A stretch of 64,000 bases of DNA from Thermincola ferriacetica. GTDB lineage: Bacteria; Bacillota; Thermincolia; Thermincolales; Thermincolaceae. The notes beneath the pieces are model-generated. The model was not told the DNA's origin. It searched no databases and was given only the letters and a program-made list of their open reading frames with translations. The position numbers and the translations under genes are program-made. Positions 1 through 8,843 of the stretch are shown here, one piece after another. The number at the start of each line of letters is the position of its first letter. Positions within the stretch are counted from its first letter, which is position 1. The stretch spans positions 146,589 to 210,588 of the forward strand of contig NZ_LGTE01000003.1 in NCBI RefSeq assembly GCF_001263415.1, given 5' to 3'.

Positions 1-51
1 GGTGACGTTTCCACCGTGCCAAACAATGTTGGTCGCTTTCTGAACAGTCAT
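1..51 (-). CDS. cysC: Adenylylsulfate (APS) kinase, N-terminal fragment cut by window edge
   Basis: Only the first 17 codons are inside the window. The ATG at 51-49 has a strong AAGGAGG ribosome-binding site seven bases upstream. The peptide reads MTVQKATNIVWHGGNVT, which matches the usual start of CysC proteins (NIVWH followed by a conserved T/VT before the P-loop). APS kinase phosphorylates adenylylsulfate to PAPS in the cytoplasm. Its place next to an SsuABC/TauABC-like importer fits a sulfur-assimilation operon. The call rests on a short stretch, so the downstream sequence outside the window would have to confirm the P-loop. Confidence 0.6.
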   Translation of the reverse strand, partial: MTVQKATNIVWHGGNVT

Positions 52-154
52 TTCCATTCCTCCTTTGATAGTGGCCAGTGGTCATTAACCGGTGGTAGGC
101 GGCCGATGACCGGTTCAAATGAGTACGCCGGCTTTTTAACTATTTTATGCTGTG

Positions 155-934
155 TTAAGCCCGGTCCAGACCCCAGCGGTACCGGATAGACGACTCCAAA
201 CGGCCAAAAATCAATTTATCTATAACCAGACCCAAAACTATGATGATAATCATAACACTGACAACCTGGTTCATGTCAGCCAAATCACGGCCCACAGTCA
301 AGGCGTAACCCAGGCCGTCTTTTGGCGACAGCATTTCTCCGGCCATCAGGGCCCGCCAGGCAAAGGACCAGCCTTGCTTCATTCCTGATATAATACTGGG
401 TAACGCCGCCGGAATAACTACGGTTGTATAAGCCTTTAATCCCTTTGCCCCCATGGTTTTGGCCACTCTCATATAAAGCGGTGGAACATTCTTAATCCCC
501 GATACTGCAGCCATACTGATAGAAAAAATTGAACCAATGGCAATCACAAAAATAATGGAATCCTCACCTATACCGAACCATAATATAGCCAAGGGGAGCC
601 AACAAATACTGGGCAGTGTCTGCAAACCCAAGAGCAGGGGACTTAAGTTTTCATCCAGGTACCGAACCCTTACCACAGTGAGCCCTAGAGTAAGACCAAT
701 AACCAGTGATATGAAGTAACCGGTAATCACCCTTTTTAAACTGACTGCTATGGCAATTAGAAAACTGGTATCACGAAAACCCGCCCAGAGGTTACTCATC
801 ACCCCGACAGGGGAAGGAAACGAAAATTCCGGCCATAACCCGCTTCTAAATACCATTTCCCAAATCACTATAAGGATTAGGTAGAAAAGAATTTTTTTCA
901 AGAGACCAATCACTGTCAAATTCTGCTTTGGCAA
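155..934 (-). CDS. ABC transporter permease, SsuC/TauC type
   Basis: 259-residue inner-membrane permease of the nitrate/sulfonate/taurine (BPD_transp_1) family, with about six hydrophobic segments and the EAA-type loop around residues 165-185 (ARVAKTMGAKGLKAYTTVVIP region read as VAKTMGA...VIPAALP). The start is TTG at 934, inside the 3' end of the ATPase gene (89-bp overlap). A strong GGAGGAGGTGG sits seven bases upstream, and the first membrane helix begins by residue 10, so a later start would remove it. With the two upstream genes it forms a complete importer. The substrate is not visible; APS kinase next door suggests sulfonate, sulfate ester or a related sulfur source. Confidence 0.85.
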   Translation of the reverse strand: MPKQNLTVIGLLKKILFYLILIVIWEMVFRSGLWPEFSFPSPVGVMSNLWAGFRDTSFLIAIAVSLKRVITGYFISLVIGLTLGLTVVRVRYLDENLSPLLLGLQTLPSICWLPLAILWFGIGEDSIIFVIAIGSIFSISMAAVSGIKNVPPLYMRVAKTMGAKGLKAYTTVVIPAALPSIISGMKQGWSFAWRALMAGEMLSPKDGLGYALTVGRDLADMNQVVSVMIIIIVLGLVIDKLIFGRLESSIRYRWGLDRA

Positions 935-1682
935 CCTTTTCCACCTCCTCCTTGAGGTCGGCCATTATTTCACTGACGACAAAGGCGACGTCAACATTGT
1001 CGATATCTCTGGGGCGGGCCAATCGAACATTAAATACCCTTTTAATTCGCCCCGGGTTCGCTGCCATCACAATAACCCTGTCGGCCAACAATACTGCTTC
1101 CTCAACGTTATGGGTAACAAAAAGTATGGTCTTCCGGGTTTGCCACCATATCTGCTGCAGTTCCCGGTGCAGTATATTGCGCGTTTGGCTGTCTAAAGCG
1201 GCAAAAGGTTCATCCATCAGCAGGACATCGGAATCCATCGCCAGGGCCCTGGCCAGCGCCACTCTCTGCCGCATGCCACCGGACAATTCATGAGGGTAAC
1301 AATTGATAAAACGGGTTAGGTGTACCATCTTTAAAAAATGCAAGGCTTTCTCACGGCGCCGTTCCTTTGATAAACCGGCTATTTTCATGCCGTATTCAAC
1401 ATTTTCAATAACCTTTAACCACGGAAACAAAGCTGCTTCCTGAAACATTACTACCCGGTCCGGACCGGCTTCCGTGACTTTTTTGCCGTTTTTGGTTATC
1501 TGACCGCTTGTGGGTTCCTCCAGTCCAGCAATGATGTTCAAAAGGGTCGACTTACCGCAGCCTGACGGCCCAACCAGGGAAATAAACTCCCCGTCAGCTA
1601 TTTCTATGTTTATATCCTGCAACGTATGGGTATGACCATTTTTAGTAGCAAAGCTTTTACTTACACCTTCAACTCGCAGCAT
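846..1682 (-). CDS. ABC transporter ATP-binding protein, SsuB/TauB type
   Basis: 278-residue cytoplasmic ATPase with Walker A GPSGCGKST, signature LSGGMRQR, Walker B VLLMDEPFAALD and switch histidine in FVTHN. This motif set and length are those of the SsuB/TauB/NrtD group. It powers the permease encoded just downstream, whose start codon lies within its last 30 codons, which implies translational coupling. The C-terminal tail beyond about residue 245 (SDWSLEKNSF...) is longer than a minimal SsuB and carries the overlap. Confidence 0.88.
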   Translation of the reverse strand: MLRVEGVSKSFATKNGHTHTLQDINIEIADGEFISLVGPSGCGKSTLLNIIAGLEEPTSGQITKNGKKVTEAGPDRVVMFQEAALFPWLKVIENVEYGMKIAGLSKERRREKALHFLKMVHLTRFINCYPHELSGGMRQRVALARALAMDSDVLLMDEPFAALDSQTRNILHRELQQIWWQTRKTILFVTHNVEEAVLLADRVIVMAANPGRIKRVFNVRLARPRDIDNVDVAFVVSEIMADLKEEVEKVAKAEFDSDWSLEKNSFLPNPYSDLGNGI

Positions 1683-1715
1683 ATTAACACATCCTTATCC
1701 GTTTCCCCGTTTTTA

Positions 1716-2765
1716 TCACCGCAATTCCGTCAGTTTCTTTTCCGCTAATATCTTGTTGATTAAGCTCAAATCAAAAAGGTTGGAAATATCGGGGGTTTCT
1801 TTAAGGTATTTGTTTTCTACGGAAATTCTGACAAACTCGTTTACAGATTCTATCTCCGGATTATATGTAACGGTAATCCGTCTAAAGGCGTTATTTAAAA
1901 CATCCGGCGGCAAACTTTTTCCGGTCAGTTTTTTAATTTGGCTGTTAATCACTACCTGGCTGGCCTTAGGGTCTTTGCCTATCCGTTCAGTGATTTCCAC
2001 ATGGGCTTTCAGCCACTTTTCAACTAAATCAGGGTGTTCCTTTAAAAACTTACTGCTAGCAATTACCACTGCCGTAGAGTATTTGCCATTCCGCCATACT
2101 TCTTTGGCATCCAGCACTACCCGGGCGCCTGTTTCTTTGACTATCCTGGAACCCCAGGGTTCCGGAACCAAAGCTGCATCCACTTCCCCTTTACTGATCA
2201 AAGTCAATATATCGGGGTTTTCGGCCGGAATTACCGTAACCGTGCCGCCTTTGGAGGCATCTTTTAAATTTGCCTGGCTGAGAAGGTTACGTAAAGAAAT
2301 GTCCTGGGTATTGCCCAGTTGGGGAACTGCCACCCGCTTACCATCCAGATCCTTCACTTTCTCTATATCTGCTCCTTTTCTGGCAATAAGAACGGCACCT
2401 GCGTCAGCAGCCCCGGAAATAATTCTGAGTCCTCCCTTAGATTTAACAAAACCATTAATGGCTGGAACCGGTCCTATGTAACCCAGGTCAATCTCACCTG
2501 CCAGGAGGGCCTCGATTTCAGTGGGCCCGGCATTAAAGATATGTTCCTGGATCGTAACTTCAGAACCCATCGCTTTTTGGAAAGTCCCGTCCCCAAATCC
2601 TGCCAGGGCCTGCGCATGGGTCAGATTAGGAAAATAACCTACTCTGATCACCTGTTTCCCATCCTGGCTTTTCTCGGTTTTATCACCGCTACAGCCGGCA
2701 AGCGCCACTATAGCCAAAACACTTAAAATTAGTACACCCAGCTTTAATTTCCTTCTATTTAACAT
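1716..2765 (-). CDS. ABC transporter substrate-binding lipoprotein, SsuA/TauA type
   Basis: 349 residues with a lipoprotein signal peptide (lipobox LAGC near residue 24). The body is a type II periplasmic-binding fold of the nitrate/sulfonate/taurine class (VGYFPNLTHAQALAG start, then DLGYIGPVPAINGF). It is the first gene of a three-gene importer operon, 34 bp upstream of the ATPase. A good sigma-A promoter lies upstream. Substrate is uncertain; aliphatic sulfonate or sulfate-like anions fit the neighbouring cysC. Confidence 0.85.
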   Translation of the reverse strand: MLNRRKLKLGVLILSVLAIVALAGCSGDKTEKSQDGKQVIRVGYFPNLTHAQALAGFGDGTFQKAMGSEVTIQEHIFNAGPTEIEALLAGEIDLGYIGPVPAINGFVKSKGGLRIISGAADAGAVLIARKGADIEKVKDLDGKRVAVPQLGNTQDISLRNLLSQANLKDASKGGTVTVIPAENPDILTLISKGEVDAALVPEPWGSRIVKETGARVVLDAKEVWRNGKYSTAVVIASSKFLKEHPDLVEKWLKAHVEITERIGKDPKASQVVINSQIKKLTGKSLPPDVLNNAFRRITVTYNPEIESVNEFVRISVENKYLKETPDISNLFDLSLINKILAEKKLTELR

Positions 2766-2834
2766 TTTTATAAGATCCCCCTTTATTTTAACTCCTAGTT
2801 CTCCTATCGGAATTAATGTTTTTAGTTGTTTTTA

Positions 2835-2863
2835 ATATTAACAATATTTATGGGTATTGTCAA
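2835..2863 (-). promoter_or_regulatory. Sigma-A promoter of the SsuABC-like operon
   Basis: On the minus strand TTGACA (2863-2858), a 17-bp spacer and TAATAT (2840-2835), about 70 bp ahead of the binding-protein start codon. The -35 lies in a longer match, TTTGTAATTGACA, that is also present upstream of the IclR gene at 15605. Confidence 0.6.
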
Positions 2864-2902
2864 TTACAAATTCATTACAATGTAGATGACAAAGCCGCAT
2901 TA

Positions 2903-3138
2903 CAAAATTAAGGGGAGGTTAAATGATTCCTCCGCCACAGGCGAAATCAAAAAATGGAGGGCATATTATTCTTCCGCTCACGGACGAAATCTCCTCCGGC
3001 AGCCGCTCCCACTGCGTGGGTCGCGGGCCGGAGGACGATTTAAGTCCCCGCTCCGAATAATATGCCCCCCTGACACCAGAAGAACAACAGGACGATTTTA
3101 GCCCCGCTCCGGAAAACATTTAACCTCCCCGAATTTTT
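2903..3138. repeat. Palindromic dispersed element (MITE-like), copy 1
   Basis: The ends are inverted copies: GGGGAGGTTAAAT at 2912-2924 faces ATTTAACCTCCCC at 3118-3130. Nested inside are GGGCATATTATT (2959-2970) against AATAATATGCCC (3056-3067), CTCCTCCGG (2991-2999) against CCGGAGGA (3029-3036), and a central CCCACTGCGTGGG (3008-3020). No credible gene is present; reading frames on both strands are by-products of the palindrome. A 26-nt identical left end occurs at 63967-63992 and a 20-nt internal piece at 34846-34865, so it is a dispersed family. It lies between two convergent-looking ends of operons, where it could also act as a terminator. Confidence 0.65.
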
Positions 3139-3200
3139 CAGAATAACCTTGTCAACAGCCTGAGGGCTGCCCATAACGGCAGCCCTCAAGCCACAGTTGT

Positions 3201-4232
3201 TTACCTCTGAACCCTGCCTGAACCATCGCCGGACATGAGGTTTTTTACTTCTTCAACAGTAACGTGATTAAAATCGCCCAAAATCGTGTGCTTCAGACAT
3301 GAAGCAGCAGCAGCAAAATTAACGGCATCTTCTGGTGTATAGTCGTTTAGCAACGCGTAGAGCAGTCCGCCCACAAAAGAATCGCCACCGCCAACTCGGT
3401 CCACAATTCTGATGTTGTATTTCCTGGAGAAATAATAGTCTTTTCCGTCATAGAGCATACCAGACCAGCCGTTATCAGAAGCAGAATAGCTTTCCCGCAG
3501 GGTGATAGCCACATATTTAAAACCGAACTTCTCCGCCAGTTTCCGCGCTACATCTTTATATCCTTCCCTGCTCAATTCACCGGAAGTAATATCAGTATTG
3601 TCCGCTTTGATGCCAAAAACTTTTTCCGCATCCTCTTCGTTACCTATTGCCACGTCGACGTACTGCATCAATTCGGTCATCACCTGGCGGGCTTTTTCCG
3701 TTGACCATAGTTTTTTCCTATAATTCAGGTCACAGCTTACAGTCAGGCCCATTTCCTTGGCAACTCTGGCTGCTGCCAGGGTAAGTCTGGCAGCAGAATC
3801 ACTCAGGGCAGGCGTTATCCCGGTAAAGTGGAACCATGCAGCACCGGAAAAAATCTGTTGCCAGTCAAAGTCTCCTTCTACAGCCGTAGCAATAGCTGAA
3901 TTGGCCCGGTCGTAAACTACTTTGGAGGGACGCTGGGAAGCGCCGGTCTCAAGGAAGTAGATACCCAACCTTTCGCCGCCCCTGGCAATATAGTCCGTTT
4001 TAACCCCAAACCTCCGGAGGTGGTTAATAGCGCTCTGGCCTATTGGATTATCAGGTACCTTGGTCACAAAGTAAGCATCTTCGCCAAAGTTGGCCAGGGA
4101 TACCGCCACATTGGACTCCCCGCCTCCGTATGTAACATCAAAGCTCTCCGCCTGTACAAATCTCTGATATCCGGGTGTGGACAACCGCAACATGATTTCC
4201 CCGAATGTTACTACCTTCTTACTCATCGTCAT
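3201..4232 (-). CDS. kdgK: 2-keto-3-deoxygluconate kinase (PfkB family sugar kinase)
   Basis: 343-residue ribokinase/PfkB-family kinase. The N-terminal GEIMLRLSTPG and the GGGESNVAVSLANFG sugar-binding stretch are typical of KDG kinases, and the C-terminal anion-hole/catalytic motif reads VGGGDSFVGGLLYAL (catalytic Asp about residue 283). It phosphorylates KDG to KDPG, the substrate of the aldolase encoded 57 bp upstream. Two start codons are possible (4232 and 4226); the second has better spacing from GGGGGA. It is the last gene of the sugar-acid block. Confidence 0.88.
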   Translation of the reverse strand: MTMSKKVVTFGEIMLRLSTPGYQRFVQAESFDVTYGGGESNVAVSLANFGEDAYFVTKVPDNPIGQSAINHLRRFGVKTDYIARGGERLGIYFLETGASQRPSKVVYDRANSAIATAVEGDFDWQQIFSGAAWFHFTGITPALSDSAARLTLAAARVAKEMGLTVSCDLNYRKKLWSTEKARQVMTELMQYVDVAIGNEEDAEKVFGIKADNTDITSGELSREGYKDVARKLAEKFGFKYVAITLRESYSASDNGWSGMLYDGKDYYFSRKYNIRIVDRVGGGDSFVGGLLYALLNDYTPEDAVNFAAAASCLKHTILGDFNHVTVEEVKNLMSGDGSGRVQR

Positions 4233-4289
4233 TCCCCCTGTATGCTTAGAGTGTAACTTTCAGTATAAAGTTTTTACAAGCGGCAGTTG

Positions 4290-4946
4290 TTAACCGGCCT
4301 TCCTCGCCGCTTTAACCGCTTCCACAAAGAGACTGGCGGTCCTGGTCACTTCATCGTAATCTCCCCGCCTGGCTCCTGCCGTTAGGTCCGATCCCACACC
4401 GACAGCAATGGCGCCAGCCTTAATCCATTCACCCACATTCTGCAGGCTCACCCCACCCGTAGGCATTAGCGAGGCCTGGGGCAACGGGCCTTTGATATCT
4501 TTAATTATCCGGGGTCCATATACGTCACCGGGAAAAACCTTGATTATATCGGCTCCTGCCTCCATAGCGGTAATGGTTTCGGTTACAGTCATGCAGCCAG
4601 GCATGTAAGGTACCTGGTAACGATTGCATAATTTGGCTGTTTCCAGATTAAAAGACGGACTGACAACAAACTCAGCGCCCGCCAGTATGGCAATCCGGGC
4701 AGTCTCAGCATCCAAAACCGTTCCCGCTCCTACCAGCAATTCTTCCCTGGAAAATTTCTTCCGGAGAATCCTGATCACTTCGTCGGCGCCTGGCACCGTA
4801 AAGGTTATTTCTATCGCATTAACACCCCCCCTGATACAGGCATCGGAAATCAACTCCGCCTTTTCGGGGCTGTCCGCTCGCACAACTGCTACAATTCCGG
4901 TATCAATTATTCTCTGTAAAATTTCCATCTTACGCATTACCTTCAT
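4290..4946 (-). CDS. eda: KDPG/KHG aldolase
   Basis: About 218 residues, normal length for the family. It shows the early Glu motif (GVNAIEITFTVPG), GAGTVL, and the Schiff-base Lys motif IIKVFPGDVYGP, followed by MPTGGVSLQNVGEW. It splits KDPG to pyruvate and glyceraldehyde-3-phosphate in the cytoplasm. The start overlaps the end of the upstream HpcH/HpaI aldolase gene. ATG 4946 and ATG 4937 both have plausible ribosome-binding sites (GGGAG and GGAG), so the exact start is open. Confidence 0.9.
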   Translation of the reverse strand: MKVMRKMEILQRIIDTGIVAVVRADSPEKAELISDACIRGGVNAIEITFTVPGADEVIRILRKKFSREELLVGAGTVLDAETARIAILAGAEFVVSPSFNLETAKLCNRYQVPYMPGCMTVTETITAMEAGADIIKVFPGDVYGPRIIKDIKGPLPQASLMPTGGVSLQNVGEWIKAGAIAVGVGSDLTAGARRGDYDEVTRTASLFVEAVKAARKAG

Positions 4947-5715
4947 CTCCTACTCCCTGGTATAAGCTGTCTGCAATTTCTTTAAAAGATTGGTATATGA
5001 TTCCCGTATCAACGGAATAAGCAATGTACTGAACCCCTAAGGCCAGCCATTTCCTGGCCGCGTCAACATCATCCACAAAGGTACCTACGATTTTACCCGC
5101 TTCCCGGGCCCGGTCAATAATTTCCCGCATCCTGGCAACCACCAGGGGGTGGTCAACCTGACCGGGCAAACCCAGGGACTGGGATAAATCGTAGGGGCCG
5201 ATAAATATGACATCAATGCCCTCAACCTGGAGAATATCCTGGATGTTTTCCATCCCTTCTTCCCCTTCGATGTGAATAATGGTCCGGGTGTTTTGGTTGG
5301 CCAGAGTAAAATAGGCCTGCCGGTCCACCGAAGAATAGCCTGCAGCGCGTACATACCTGCAAACGCCCCGTTCACCCAGGGGAGCAAACTTGGCGGCCTG
5401 CACAACCTTCTCGGCATCGGTTCGGGTACTTACCTGGGGTACCTGTACCGCATCTGCCCCGATATCCAGTGCCCTGGATATCAACGCAGGGTTGTTTTCT
5501 GAAACCCTAATAACAGCCGAGAGACCCGATAATTTGGCCGCCCTGACCATCTCTTCGGCCACCAGCATATCTAACGGTCCGTGCTCACAATCAATGATTA
5601 CAAAATCAAAACCTGCGATGCCAATAATCTCTACAAGGGCAGGGTTCGGCAATTTTAAGAAGGGACCGAAAACCACCTGTTTTTTTTCAAACATCCTGTT
5701 CAGCGTCATAGGCAT
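4930..5715 (-). CDS. HpcH/HpaI-family class II aldolase (2-keto-3-deoxy sugar-acid aldolase)
   Basis: 261 residues with the family signature of divalent-metal pyruvate aldolases: GIAGFDFVIIDCEHGP (catalytic His and acidic residues), VRAAKLSGLSAVIRV, DIGADAVQVPQV, GERGVCRYVRAA, and the metal-site Glu/Asp around IHIEGEEGMENI and FIGPYDLSQSLG. It probably cleaves a 2-keto-3-deoxy-hexarate or 4-hydroxy-2-oxo acid into pyruvate plus an aldehyde. It starts the aldolase/eda/kdgK sub-operon. Exact substrate cannot be told. Confidence 0.85.
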   Translation of the reverse strand: MPMTLNRMFEKKQVVFGPFLKLPNPALVEIIGIAGFDFVIIDCEHGPLDMLVAEEMVRAAKLSGLSAVIRVSENNPALISRALDIGADAVQVPQVSTRTDAEKVVQAAKFAPLGERGVCRYVRAAGYSSVDRQAYFTLANQNTRTIIHIEGEEGMENIQDILQVEGIDVIFIGPYDLSQSLGLPGQVDHPLVVARMREIIDRAREAGKIVGTFVDDVDAARKWLALGVQYIAYSVDTGIIYQSFKEIADSLYQGVGDEGNA

Positions 5716-5738
5716 ACATCTCCGCTAAGTTTTTAGTG

Positions 5739-5749
5739 AGTCCAACTGG
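5739..5749 (-). promoter_or_regulatory. Partial copy of a shared CCNGTTGGACT motif
   Basis: The minus-strand sequence CCAGTTGGACT, just upstream of the HpcH/HpaI aldolase gene, resembles the 17-nt motifs at 12575-12591 and 15649-15665. It may be an operator of the linked IclR regulator; the match here is only the right half. Confidence 0.25.
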
Positions 5750-5794
5750 ATTGTCCTTTAGTTCCGTCCCCAATTAATAATCTTTTCCCCAAAA

Positions 5795-6895
5795 CTAGAC
5801 AAGAGCTTTTTCAGTGGAGTTTGAAAAATAATAGGCTTTTAACATATCCATATTTACAGTCACCTTATCTCCGTGTTTGATTTGCACCGTCGGTAGGAGT
5901 TTAGCCGTTATCTGGATTCCATCAGCGATCTCCAGATAAGCCAGTTGGTCGGAACCATGAAGTTCCACAATATCTACCCCGGCATCCAGCCGACCGTTAT
6001 CGGCACCAAAAGCTTCCCCACCTACGAGTACCGCATCGGGCCGGATTCCTAAGGTTACAGATTTTTCACCGGCTGAAACCAGGGCATTCCGGTGGGCGCC
6101 CGAAACGGGCAACCTAAAACCGGCGCCTACAAACCAAAGTTGCCCGTTTTCTTCAGAAAGGGTGCCGTCCAAAAAGTTCATCGGAGGAGAGCCTATAAAG
6201 CCGGCGACAAACTTATTAGCCGGATTCTTATAAATGTTCAACGGTGTATCTGCCTGCTGGATAACCCCGTCTTTCATGACCACAATCCGGTCTGCCATGG
6301 TCATTGCTTCAATCTGGTCATGAGTAACATAGATAATGGTTCTCTTCAACCGCTGGTGCAGGCGGGTAATTTCAACCCTCATTTGCACACGCAGTTTTGC
6401 GTCCAGGTTACTCAGGGGTTCATCCATAAGGAAAACCTGGGGTTCACGCATGATGGCCCGTCCCAGGGCAACCCTTTGCCGCTGACCCCCGGACAATTCA
6501 CCCGGTTTACGTTTAAGCAGGTGTTCGATGCCTAAAATCTGAGCAACCTGCAGTACCTTACCGGCAATTTCACTTTTCTTCTTGCCTTTAATCCGCAGTG
6601 AAAAGGTCATGTTGTCTTCAATGGTCATATGGGGATAAAGGGCGTAATTCTGAAACACCATGGCTATATCCCGGTCTTTGGGCGGCAAATCGTTAACAAT
6701 TCTGTCCCCGATTTTAATGGTCCCCGAGGTGATTTCCTCCAGCCCCGCAATCATCCTTAAAAGCGTGGTCTTTCCGCAACCGGACGGTCCGACAAGAGCA
6801 ACAAATTCCTGGTCCGCGAAATGTAAGTTGACATTGTTGACCGCAACAACATCGCCGTACTGTTTGACTACGTTCTCTAAAGTAACTGAAGCCAT
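5795..6895 (-). CDS. Sugar ABC transporter ATP-binding protein, UgpC/MsmK/MalK type
   Basis: 366-residue ATPase with Walker A GPSGCGKTT, signature LSGGQRQR, Walker B VFLMDEPLSNLD and THDQ, followed by a C-terminal regulatory OB/TOBE domain from about residue 235 (GFIGSPPMNFL, LGIRPDAV). This is the CUT1-family architecture. It supplies energy to the MalF/MalG-like permeases and the binding protein at 9340-12473, being separated from them by four catabolic genes. Confidence 0.9.
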   Translation of the reverse strand: MASVTLENVVKQYGDVVAVNNVNLHFADQEFVALVGPSGCGKTTLLRMIAGLEEITSGTIKIGDRIVNDLPPKDRDIAMVFQNYALYPHMTIEDNMTFSLRIKGKKKSEIAGKVLQVAQILGIEHLLKRKPGELSGGQRQRVALGRAIMREPQVFLMDEPLSNLDAKLRVQMRVEITRLHQRLKRTIIYVTHDQIEAMTMADRIVVMKDGVIQQADTPLNIYKNPANKFVAGFIGSPPMNFLDGTLSEENGQLWFVGAGFRLPVSGAHRNALVSAGEKSVTLGIRPDAVLVGGEAFGADNGRLDAGVDIVELHGSDQLAYLEIADGIQITAKLLPTVQIKHGDKVTVNMDMLKAYYFSNSTEKALV

Positions 6896-6926
6896 TAGTT
6901 TTTCATCTCCCCTCCATTCGTTTTAC

Positions 6927-8027
6927 CTAGACCTTGACTGTGAATTCTGCGACAGCGTCTTGATCCAGTTCAATTCCGAACCCGGCGCCTTCCGGCAGGA
7001 TCAGGCAACCACTTTTATATTCCAAAGGTTTTTTAAGAATATCCCGCTTCAGCAGAAGCGGCCCTACCAATTCAGAAGTCAACGACAAAGCTGCATTGGC
7101 AGCAACAAAGTGAGCGCTGGCGACGGTTCCCGGGCCAAGTTCCAGCATACTGCCGGCGAATGGAAACTGCCCTGCGGCCTCGGCAATGGCTGCAATCTTC
7201 CTGGCTGCAACAATTCCCCCGACTCTGGAAACCTTTATGTTAACCATGTCTGCCGCATCAGCCCTGGCGATTTCCATAGTATCATAAGGTGTTAAAATAC
7301 ACTCATCGGCAACAACAGGTATGGGGCTGTGCTCCCGGACAAACCTGAGACCGTTAATATTCCAGGCCGGCACAGGCTGTTCCACATGGTTAGGTATGAA
7401 TTTGGCAAACTCTGTAATGCGCCGCAGGGCTTCTTTTGGTTCCCAGGCCTCGTTGCCGTCTAATCTTAACGAGGTATCATAGCCAATGGCATCACGCAGT
7501 GCTTCTACATTTTCCAGGTCTTTCCGGGCATCGGTGCCAACTTTAAGTTTAAAGGTACGGTAGCCTTCGGCCAGTTTTTCCTTGGCCTCCCGGTTCACCT
7601 GCACAGGGTCCTTGGCGCTCAATACCCAGCAAACTTGCACTTCTCTCGCTTTGCCCCCCAGCAGGTCATATACCGGCATATCGTATATCTTACCAACCAG
7701 GTCATGCAGGGCAAAATCCACGGCGCACTTGGCATACCTTTCACCCTTTACCGCAGCGGCCAGGTTTTCCATAATTTGGGTAATATTCCGGGGGTCCCGG
7801 CCTATAAGCAGCGGTTTAAAGTATTTGTTGATTACAAAGACTACTCCGGCCTGGCTGCCTTCATCATAAATCGGAATACATGATGCTTCCCCCAGCCCTA
7901 TTCGTCCCTGGTCATCTTCAATTTCAATGATAACAAAATCAGCCGTGCTTCTTGTGCCATAGGCCGCTTTAAATTCATGTAGGAGCGGTACGCTTACGGC
8001 AGTAGCCCGAACATCAACAATTTTCAT
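6927..8027 (-). CDS. Enolase-superfamily enzyme, muconate-lactonizing (MLE) subgroup
   Basis: 366 residues with the N-terminal capping domain and a barrel carrying the MLE-subgroup catalytic set: Lys160-x-Lys162, metal ligands Asp190 (in LRLDGNEAW), Glu216 (VEQPV) and Asp241 (VADEC), and Lys265 in VNIKVSRVGG. Two opposed lysines are typical of MLE, o-succinylbenzoate synthase and dipeptide epimerase types and not of sugar-acid dehydratases with His. Genomic context suggests action on a carboxylic-acid substrate imported by the linked ABC system. The start overlaps the preceding creatininase-like gene by 14 bp. Confidence 0.82.
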   Translation of the reverse strand: MKIVDVRATAVSVPLLHEFKAAYGTRSTADFVIIEIEDDQGRIGLGEASCIPIYDEGSQAGVVFVINKYFKPLLIGRDPRNITQIMENLAAAVKGERYAKCAVDFALHDLVGKIYDMPVYDLLGGKAREVQVCWVLSAKDPVQVNREAKEKLAEGYRTFKLKVGTDARKDLENVEALRDAIGYDTSLRLDGNEAWEPKEALRRITEFAKFIPNHVEQPVPAWNINGLRFVREHSPIPVVADECILTPYDTMEIARADAADMVNIKVSRVGGIVAARKIAAIAEAAGQFPFAGSMLELGPGTVASAHFVAANAALSLTSELVGPLLLKRDILKKPLEYKSGCLILPEGAGFGIELDQDAVAEFTVKV

Positions 8028-8808
8028 TTTCCAGGTCTCCTTTTTGCATCTTTGTGATTAATCTGGCCAGTTCCGCAACAACGGCCTTAAAAACAGCTTC
8101 GCCGAAATCAGGCGTGGCTTTGGTCGGATCACCCACATGCCCGTACTCCGACAATTGTCTGTACGGCTTATACATAGCCACCCTGTTAGAAGCGAACATC
8201 TCCGGGCTCCAGTATTCATTTCCCTTGACCACGTTAGCCCGTAGCAGGTCCTTTCTCACATCTTCCGGCGCTATGTGCATCTTTAAAGAAGTTTCCAGTT
8301 CGCACCCATGGCTGATGCCGCCAAATTCGGATTTTCGCAACCTGGCCACCAGGTCCGCAACCAGGTGCCAATAGGTGACCAGCACCGGTTCCACTTCGCA
8401 ATGGGCGCCTACTTCATCTATGGCATAGCGCAGAGCAGCCATGTTGCCACCATGGCCGTTGACGACCAAAAACTTCTTCACTCCGTGGCGGGCCAGGCTT
8501 TTAAGAATATCGAACACCATGGCCGTTAATGTTGATTGCCTCAGGGTAATAGTGCCGCTAAAGCTCATATGGTGTTCGGAAATACCAAGCCAGAGGGGAG
8601 GAAGCAGGGCGCAGGGAATCCCGGTACTACAGGCCTTGCCCACCGCTTCTTTGGTAATCTCTAGGACTATATCAGTATCGGTATTCAGCGTCAAATGAGG
8701 TCCGTGCTGTTCATAAGCCCCTACGGGCAGGACAACCACCGGATCCTCTTTGATCAAATTTGCCAGTTCGTTACTTGTATAAGAACCCCAGTATATTTTG
8801 TTTTCCAT
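8014..8808 (-). CDS. Creatininase-family amidohydrolase
   Basis: 264-residue protein of the creatininase/MftE-like family. Metal and catalytic motifs are visible: VLPVGAYEQHGPHL near residue 30, NTDTDI, PLWLGISEHH, and VNGHGGN near residue 120. Members hydrolyse cyclic or linear amides such as creatinine or formamido sugars. It lies between a RidA gene and an enolase-superfamily gene, which points to opening of a lactam or amide during catabolism of the transported compound. That role is inferred from context only. Confidence 0.85.
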   Translation of the reverse strand: MENKIYWGSYTSNELANLIKEDPVVVLPVGAYEQHGPHLTLNTDTDIVLEITKEAVGKACSTGIPCALLPPLWLGISEHHMSFSGTITLRQSTLTAMVFDILKSLARHGVKKFLVVNGHGGNMAALRYAIDEVGAHCEVEPVLVTYWHLVADLVARLRKSEFGGISHGCELETSLKMHIAPEDVRKDLLRANVVKGNEYWSPEMFASNRVAMYKPYRQLSEYGHVGDPTKATPDFGEAVFKAVVAELARLITKMQKGDLENENC

Positions 8809-8843
8809 ACCGCATTCGCCTCGATTCCAATATTTCTCTGCAA

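Noticed and set aside
2886..3119. Reading frames of 66-71 codons on both strands inside the palindromic element
   Set aside because: They mirror each other through the inverted repeats, lack good ribosome-binding sites and show no protein-like pattern.
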